From: Azorinus chamasolen
Taxonomy: Eukaryota; Mollusca; Bivalvia; Cardiida; Solecurtidae
NCBI GenBank assembly: GCA_963576725.1
Contig: OY755236.1
Coordinates: 66,141,379 to 66,205,378, forward strand
Direction of reading: 5' to 3'
DNA length: 64,000 nucleotides
Under the pieces are notes generated by a model, which saw only the letters and a list, made by a program, of their open reading frames with translations, did no database searches and was not told the DNA's origin. The position numbers were made by a program, and so were the translations under genes. Below, piece by piece: positions 57,970-64,000 of this stretch. The first letter of the stretch is position 1, and the number at the start of each line of letters is the position of its first letter.

Positions 57970-58064
57970 CTCTGGCAGACAACTTTTTTGTGTTGATTAT
58001 CTTTGCTGCAAATTCTAGGCCTGTTGCTTTTTGAACACATCTTCTTACTATTGAAAAAGCACCT
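57970..58064 (-). CDS. CAMK2: CaMKII exon 2 (kinase N-lobe, glycine loop and catalytic lysine)
   Basis: Internal exon of a Ser/Thr kinase that phosphorylates targets when Ca2+/calmodulin binds. Read on the minus strand it is preceded by a pyrimidine tract and CAG and followed by GTAAGT. The 95-bp length equals that of exon 2 in animal CaMKII genes. The peptide starts [11 protein letters not shown], continues [18 protein letters not shown], and covers about residues 22-52 of the family numbering: the end of the glycine-rich loop and the ATP-binding lysine in AAKII (K42). It starts with the last base of one codon and ends with the first base of the next, which joins exactly to exon 3 to make Asp53. 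The variable part (VQKATGLEF) is closer to the insect form (CVQKSTGFEF) than to the vertebrate one, as I remember them. The exon is intact, with no stop or frameshift. Exon 1 was not found in the remaining 5.9 kb and probably lies beyond the window. Confidence 0.95.
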
Positions 58065-58130
58065 CTGAAAAGAGAATACAAATAGTTTCGTAAAGTAATC
58101 TAAAGAAAAGAGTCGACTAACAGGACAAAC

Positions 58131-59592
58131 AAGAGCTGCCAGTCATGTGACAAATGCCCCCAAAGAATATCAAAGGCCACTAAAGCCTGGGTCATATGTA
58201 TGCATTTTGCAGACGCCTATTTGTGCTAAGCTATTTCAAAATTGTTTTATATAAAACTATATTTAAGAGCCTAGACACTATTGAAGCTCTGACCTCTCAT
58301 TATGACTCTTGGTTTTGGGTTAAAGCCCGACACTGTCACATCATCTCAAGGTGGGGAACATATGTACCAGGTTATTTTGAAATCCACTCAAGTATGTAGG
58401 AGTTACAGAGCAGACACAAAATATCCCCATTTTTGAACTTTGACCCACAATTGTGATCTTGACCTTTGAGATAGGAATCTGGTTCTTTATCATGACACAT
58501 TGTCTTAAGGTGGTGAACATTTGTACTATGTTATTTTGAAATCCACTCGTGTATGTAGGAGTTACGAAGCGGACACTACAAAATGTCCCCATTTTTTACA
58601 TTTGACCCCCGATTGTGACTTTGACCTTTGAGATAGGAACCTGGTTCTTTTTTGCGATATATTCTTTCATGAAGGCGAACATTAATTTTGAACAACACTA
58701 TTTTGAAACTAGAGGTTTTTGTCACAAAAACGGATGTCTCCCCTCTAATAAAAACAATATGTAAAGGGAAATCACTAAAAATGTTATGGACTTGATGATT
58801 GATACTTCCCCTCATTATGCGCTTTCCACACCACATTTTTCAAGAAGAAAATGATAACAGCTAATAACTCTAAAAATATTGACACCAGAGTTATGGCCCT
58901 TGTGCACGACACTTACTTTCATCATGCCCTTTCCATAAATGAAATGTCATTCCAATAGCATCAGTCGAACAGGAGTTATTGATCGGACAAAAAATTTAAC
59001 AAAGGGCAATAACTCCAAAAGTATTGAAGCCAGAGTTATGGCCCTTGTTCATGACACTTTCTCTCATCATGCTCTTTCCATGTATGAAGTTTCAATACAA
59101 TGGCAAGAGCCATGTAGGAGTTATCATCCGGATAAGAAAGCCTTAAACAAATGTACAAGGGGCAATAACTCTCAATTTATTGAAGCCAGAGTTAAGGACC
59201 TTATGCATGACACTCTCTTATCATGATATTTCCATGTATGAAGTTTCAATCCAATGGCATGTGCCATATAGGAGTTATCATCCTGACAAAAAAATGTGAT
59301 TTTTTAACAAAGGGCAATAACTCCAATATTAGTGAAACAAGAGTTATGGACCTTAAGCATGACACTTTCTCTTATCATGATCTTTCCATGTATGAAGTTT
59401 CAATCCAATGGCATGAGCGATATAGGAGTTATTTTGAAATCCACTCATGTATGTAGGAGTTACAGAACGGACACGTTGCGGGACAGACTGACATGACTGA
59501 TAGACTGGACAGACGGTGTGATTACTATATATGCCTCCCTTTTGTGTGTGTGTGTGTGTGTTGGGGGGGGGGGGGGGGGGGGCATAAAAATG
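58131..59592 (+). repeat. HTE region, at least two elements
   Basis: Start ACAAGAGCTGCCAGTCATGT with AAATGCCCCCAAAG at 58131 and a second start CTAGAGGTTTTTGTCACAAA with GATGTCTCCCC at 58708. Body units of two types: TTGTGATCTTGACCTTTGAG (58340-58660) and AAAGGGCAATAACTCC (58995, 59157, 59310). 3' end: GACAGACTGACATGACTG tract, TGCCTCCCTTTTGTGTG, then G run and GCATAAAAATG. Confidence 0.72.
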
Positions 59593-59675
59593 AATGAACC
59601 TCTAGAACAATTTTGTGTGTGTGTGTGTGTTGGGGGGGGGGGGGCATAAAAATGAATGAACCTCTAGAACAATGC
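59540..59675. repeat. Duplicated GT/poly(G) 3' end
   Basis: TTTTGTGTGTGTG..., a G run (20 G from 59563; 14 G from 59631), GCATAAAAATGAATGAACCT and CTAGAACAA occur twice in tandem. Confidence 0.85.
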
Positions 59676-59819
59676 CATCAACATTGTGAAGTGTATGCCA
59701 ATCAGACCTACATCATGTATGATAAATTTACATGGACCTTCAATGCTTTCAGATCAAATTTTGCCATTATAATGTGAATGGAAAAGTAATAAAGTCAAGC
59801 AGGCAAAGCCACATGCAAG

Positions 59820-59950
59820 ACGCAACCACCACCAAAACACCGATAGACAGCATGACACACACACACACACACAACCACACACCCAAACGCACACACACAC
59901 ACACACGAAATGAACACAGAAAACACCAAAAGACACACAAGAACCAGGGA
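59820..59950. repeat. CA/ACACACA microsatellite region
   Basis: Interrupted CA repeats at 59856-59906. Overlapping Cys/Val-rich reverse ORFs are produced by it and are not genes. Confidence 0.8.
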
Positions 59951-60492
59951 CAAACGTTCCACACATGAACAAATCACAAGCACAAAGACGCAAGGCAAAC
60001 AAAAGGAAGGTGACAAAGAGAGTACCGCCTTGGCACGGTCAGTAGCAAAAACACCACTGGGGGTTTAAACCGGTTTACGGACGTCCTAACCTCACACTTC
60101 TCTCAAAGTCACCCTAGCTTTACAAATATTGTAAATAAAGGTATCCCCGCTGGACTAACCCACAACATAGACGACGGTGAACACAGGACAACATGTAAAA
60201 CATAGCATAATATGTTTGTAAATTGTTAATTAGTTTGAAGAAAATATTGTAAAAGCCAATGTTAGCGACTTCAGCAGCCAATCCTCGTAATCTTCAGAAT
60301 CAGCTGCTGTATATAAACCAATCCCAAACACAGCTATCCTCTGTTTGATATGTATTCAAATAGCATAAATATCATTATGGGAATAGGTTAACTCCCTTTT
60401 TCTTGAGCTGTCATTGTTACCTCGATATGGATCTATCACCACATCACGCTCCAATCGACGTATCAATATAAAATTTAGACGCATTGAGACAT
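59951..60492. other. No gene seen
   Basis: Unique-looking intron. Nothing recognised. Confidence 0.45.
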
Positions 60493-60712
60493 ATAACCCT
60501 TCCCTTCATATAATCACCTTTTCACACCTTTGCAAACAGAGTAGACCCAGATCAGACAGTTCTTGTAAGAGCCTTCTGATCAGGGTCTGCTCCATTTGCT
60601 TGTGAAATTATAATAGATCTGACTCTACAGTTTCAACCAATACCAAAAATTCAGCTTATAAATATTCATGACTTCATTATTTCTTGCATCAATGATCAGG
60701 TAAAGGGTTAGA
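60493..60712 (-). mobile_element. Family A MITE
   Basis: Reverse; ATAACCCTTCCC start, core GCAAACAGAGTAGACCCAGA with tip GTTCTTGTAAGAGCC, end AAAGGGTTAG. Confidence 0.82.
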
Positions 60713-60865
60713 GAAAAATTCTTGGTTACAAACTTATTCCTGTAATTATTAGGGATGCATTTTTATGAATATCCGAATATTCGTATTGTTATCAGAATAT
60801 CCCAATGCCTTATTACTATTTGAATATTAAAAAAAAAATGTATATAATATACAATTAAAATAAAA

Positions 60866-62685
60866 CACAAGAGGGCCAGAATGGCCCTGAAGCGCTCACC
60901 AGACAACCAGAGGAGAAGATTTTCAAAGTTTTCACTATATGTTTCTATAGAAAACTAGCCGGCCCTGGGGCGGGCCAATTTTGACCCCGGGGGAATAATT
61001 TGGAAAAACTTGTAGGGGACCTGAACATGATGCTATGTGCCAAATATGAAAGCTGAGATTAACCTTCCAGTTTCAGAGAAGAAGATTTTCAAAGATTTCA
61101 CTATTTGTTTCTATTGAAAACTGTCCACCCCTGGGGCGGGGCCAATTTTGACCCCGAGACCATAATTTATATAACTTTAGTAGATGACCTGAACATGAGG
61201 CTATGTGCCAAATATGAAAGCTGAGAGCCTTCCGGTTTCAGAGGAAAAGATTTTCAAAGATTTCACTATTTGTTTCTATTGAAAACTACCCAACCCTGGG
61301 GCGGGGCCAATTTTGACCCTGGGGCCATAATTAATACAACTTTTGTAAAGTACCTGAACATGAGGCTACATGCCAAATATGAAAGCTGAGAACCTTCCAG
61401 TTTCAGAGTAAAAGATTTTCAAAGATTTCACTATTTGTTTCTATTGAAAACTGCCCAACCCTGAGGCGGGGCCAATTTTGACCCAGGGGCCATAATTTAT
61501 ATAACTTTTGTAGAGCACCTGAACATGATGCTATGTGCAAAATATGAAAGCTGAGAGCCTTCTAGTTTCAGAGAAGAAGATTTTCAAAGATTTCACTATT
61601 TGTTTCTATTGAACACTGCCCACCCCTGGGGCGGGGCCAATTTTGACCCCGGGGCCATAATTTATACAACTTTTGTAGAGGACCTGAACATGATGCTATG
61701 TGCCAAATATAAAAGCTGGGAGCCTTCCAGTTTCAGACAAGAAGATTTTCAAAGATTTCACTATTTGTTTCTATTGAAAACTGCCCACCCCTGGGGCGGG
61801 GCCAATTTTGACCCCGGGGCCAAAAATAATATAACTTATGTAGTGGACCAGAACATGATGCTATGTGCCAAATATGAAAGCTGAGAACCTTCTACATTCA
61901 GGGGAGAAGATTTTCAAAGATTTCACTACTTGTTTCTATTGAAAACTGCCCACCCCTGGGGCGGGGCCAATTTTGACCCTGGGGCCATAATTTATAAAAC
62001 TTTTGTAGAGCACCTGAACATGATGCTATGTGCCAAATATGAAAGCTGAGAACCTTCCAGTTTCAGAGAAGAAGATTTTCAAAATTTCACTATTTGTTTC
62101 TATTGAACACTGCCCACCCCTGGGGCGGGGCCAATTTTGACCCCAGGGCCATAATTTATACAACTTTTGTAGAGCACCTGAACATGATGCTATGTGCTAA
62201 ATATGAAAGCTGAGAACCTTCCAGTTTCAGAGGAGAAGATTTTTCAAAGTTAGCACTATATGATTCTATTGAAAACTGCCCACCCCTGGGGCGGGGCCAA
62301 TTTTGACCCCAGGGCCATAATTTATATAACTTTTGTAGAGCACCTGAACATGATGCTATGTGCCAATTATGAAAGCTGAGAGTCTTCTGGTTTCAGAGGA
62401 TAAGGTTTTCAAAGTTTTACTATATGTTTCTATTGAAAACTGCCCACCCCTGGGGCGGGGCCATTTTTGACCCCAGGGCCATAATTTATATAACTTTTGT
62501 AGAGGACCTGAATATGATGCTATGTGCCAAAGATGAAAGTTGAGATCCCTGTAGATTCAGAGGAGAAGATTTTTAAAGGTTCAAATTGTTGACGACGGAC
62601 GACGAACGACGCATGCCGACGGACGACGGACAACGGGCGATCACAAAAGCTCACCCTGAGCACTTTGTGCTCTGGTGAGCTAAAA
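60866..62685 (+). repeat. Complete HTE array, 165-bp units, about ten copies
   Basis: Start ACAAGAGGGCCAGAATGGCC, AGCGCTCACC. Unit marker (TTTTGTAGAG) near 61180, 61345, 61510, 61675, 61840, 62005, 62169, 62335 and 62499 gives a period of 165. Ends in a GACGACGGACGACGAACGAC tract and the hairpin at 62648-62681 (AGCTCACCCTGAGC ... GGTGAGCT), AAAAA. Same family as 5003-7745 and 54973-55464. The 94-codon ORF at 61600-61884 is repeat text. Confidence 0.93.
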
Positions 62686-63360
62686 ATGTGTCCATGGGAC
62701 ATGGATGCCCCCGCTGGAGACATGGTACAACTCAATATGATTATGCTTCACAGCGATTTTTTCCCCTATATAACTGGTACCGTAAAACGGACCCTGTCAC
62801 AATTTGAAACGGAACTTCACAATTTACAAGCAGGGTCCATCGGACCCATTCACAAAGCTGTTCAATTATTTCACAATCGGCCTTTTACTTTGTACTTACA
62901 CCAATTTTTTAACCAATATTTACATCGCTATATTCCCCTTTGCAAAGTTATGTATCTCAAACGGTTTCTTGGGATAAAGTCCGAGGTATTCAAATTTCGT
63001 ATCGCTTTTCTTTACACGTCTCGGACACTTTTACAAGAATATGAATAAAACATATGCGTCTCGGTCCGCAAATTTATATTCGGACGGAAATTCTTTCAAA
63101 AGGTGATTCACAATTTTTGTAACAACACCGATACTGTTTTCACAATTTTGCTAAAACGACGTTAATTTTTCACAATTCAAGGGGTACTGGACCCATTCAC
63201 AATCCCAGGAAAAAAATCGCTGCTTCAGACCAAATATCAAATCATTCCAGCATACACAATACAAGAAATATTTGACATTTTTTTACAGAACCGACATACA
63301 GATTGATGTACAGTCAAGGGTAAAATTTAATGCCCCTGTCGCCTAAAGGCGAGGGAATAA
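62686..63360 (+). repeat. HTE (TGTCCATGGGACA type) carrying an insertion
   Basis: Starts right at the TAAAAA end of the preceding array: TGTCCATGGGACA hairpin, GATGCCCCCGC. 3' end AATGCCCCTGTCGCCTAAAG then GCGAGGGAATAAAAATG. Homologous to 36011-36236 and 63551-63704. The body is split by a 472-bp element. Confidence 0.8.
62751..63222. mobile_element. 472-bp element, 5-bp target duplication CTTCA
   Basis: Ends CAGCGATTTTTTCC and GGAAAAAAATCGCTG, flanked by CTTCA at 62746-62750 and 63223-63227. The related copy at 36011-36236 has the uninterrupted site TATGCTTCAGACC with one CTTCA. The interior repeats TTCACAATT-like motifs and CGGACCCATTCACAA. A 127-codon frame (62665-63048) crosses the element border, so it is not a host gene. 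Confidence 0.82.
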
Positions 63361-63880
63361 AAATGCTTTAGTTGTTTTCCCACCCCACAATATTGTACAT
63401 CCCTGGCTTCCGCTCAGACTTTCAAATAAAGAGTCCCAAGGACCTTCAGATAAAAAATATTAAGGATCCCCGAAAACATGATGACGGTCCCAGGTCAGGC
63501 AAAAATTAATTTTTCACTATCCTTTGCCAAAACATTGGTGAAAAAAAAAATGTGCATTGGGAAACAGATGCCCCAGCTGAACAACAGACCTGAAAAGGGG
63601 AGACATGATACAACTCACTATGATTATGCTTTTTAAAATCATTCCAGGTTATACAAGCCAAGAAATCTTAATGCCCCTGTCGCCTAAAGGTATGGGCATA
63701 AAAATGCTGTAGTTGTTTTTTTCCCCACAATATTGTATATCCCAGGCTTCCGATACATGTATGTCTTTCAAATTGAGAGTCCTAAGGAAAAAAATAAGGG
63801 TCCCCAACAATATGATGAGGGTCCCAGGTCATGAAAAAATTAATTTTTCACTATCCTTTGCCAAAACATGGTAAAATGAT
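63361..63880. repeat. Tandem duplication including a short HTE
   Basis: AGTTGTTTTCCCACCCCACA ... CACTATCCTTTGCCAAAACA (63366-63533) recurs as AGTTGTTTTTTTCCCCACAA ... CACTATCCTTTGCCAAAACA (63711-63868). A short HTE (63551-63704; GTGCATTGGGAAACAGATGC to GGTATGGGCATAAAAATG) lies between them. Together with 62686-63360 this is a two-copy duplication of HTE plus flank. Confidence 0.75.
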
Positions 63881-64000
63881 TGTGTAAACTTCAATTTCAA
63901 TACACTTTTAAAAGAAGTAGCTCCAAAACACAATTTACACAAAACTGGCAGTGCATCCTCTGGGATGCAGCTGTTCATTATCGGAGGATCCCAGGACTTC
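63881..64000. other. No gene seen; window end
   Basis: Short piece resembling the stretch near 48850-49010 in reverse (AATTTACACAAAACTGGCAG, GGGATGCAGCTGT), so it is probably another repeat copy cut by the window edge. Confidence 0.5.

Larger units (their letters stand above)
58065..64000 (-). other. CAMK2: CaMKII intron 1, partial
   Basis: Upstream of exon 2 on the coding strand. It is filled by tandem-repeat elements. No first exon (a start codon followed by an ELGK-type end and a donor) was seen. Confidence 0.75.

Noticed and set aside
59754..60016. Overlapping Cys/Val-rich reverse ORFs
   Set aside because: Translation of CA repeats.
62665..63048. 127-codon forward frame, the longest outside the low-complexity regions
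   Set aside because: It crosses the end of an HTE array, an HTE start and the border of the 472-bp inserted element, so its continuity is accidental.

Overview
The window is eukaryotic. It contains no prokaryotic operon, no rRNA or functional tRNA gene, and no long open reading frame that looks coding. Two short exons on the minus strand can be recognised with confidence. At 57970-58064 (95 bp) and 23300-23359 (60 bp) they match exons 2 and 3 of calcium/calmodulin-dependent protein kinase II (CaMKII). Splice sites, exon lengths and reading phase all agree. Almost everything else is intron of this one gene: part of intron 1 (58065-64000), all of intron 2 (23360-57969, 34,610 bp) and part of what follows exon 3 (1-23299). 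The protein is of the invertebrate CaMKII type. The repeat content (a tRNA-derived SINE, tandem-repeat elements with hairpin ends, many palindromic MITEs) suggests a mollusc, probably a bivalve. That assignment is inference.

The introns are packed with mobile elements of a few kinds. (1) Hairpin-ended tandem-repeat elements, here called HTEs, share one plan. They have a 5' start such as ACAAGAG or ACTAGA, a small 5' hairpin, a short C-rich motif, a body of about 140-170 bp tandem units, a GACA/GACG microsatellite, and a 3' hairpin whose last arm is complementary to the 5' motif, followed by TAAAA or TAATA. Several families are present: large arrays at 1-1225, 5003-7745, 30878-32897 and 60866-62685, and many shorter copies. 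They resemble non-autonomous Helitron2/Helentron-type (HINE, 'pearl'-like) elements known from bivalves. (2) Palindromic MITEs are bounded by TTAA and CCCTTT...AAAGGG, piggyBac-like, with an off-centre hairpin core. Family A has about 35 full or partial copies. Families B and C have different ends but a related core. Families D (a hairpin without the TTAA ends) and E are less common. (3) Cut-and-paste elements have exact target duplications: a hAT-like element (2923-4136) holding a second hAT-like MITE (3391-3584), two pogo/Tigger-like elements (5286-6430, 56063-56970), and two elements with 5-bp duplications (49509-49706, 62751-63222). (4) A 293-bp fold-back element occurs as two nearly identical inverted copies (9696-9988 and 18231-18523). 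(5) There is one tRNA-derived SINE (20640-20876). (6) Simple tandem arrays include a GACA-rich minisatellite (11619-12060), a ~70-bp repeat with a stem-loop in each unit (12064-12815) and a 62-bp repeat (49425-50132).

The stretches between these elements (for example 24950-27140, 50133-50877, 52413-53630) look like ordinary single-copy intron with no recognisable gene. Insertion order can be read in several places because elements sit inside one another: pogo inside an HTE array, an HTE inside a MITE, a MITE inside a hAT element, a 5-bp-duplication element inside an HTE. Nearly all translated ORFs are by-products of these repeats.
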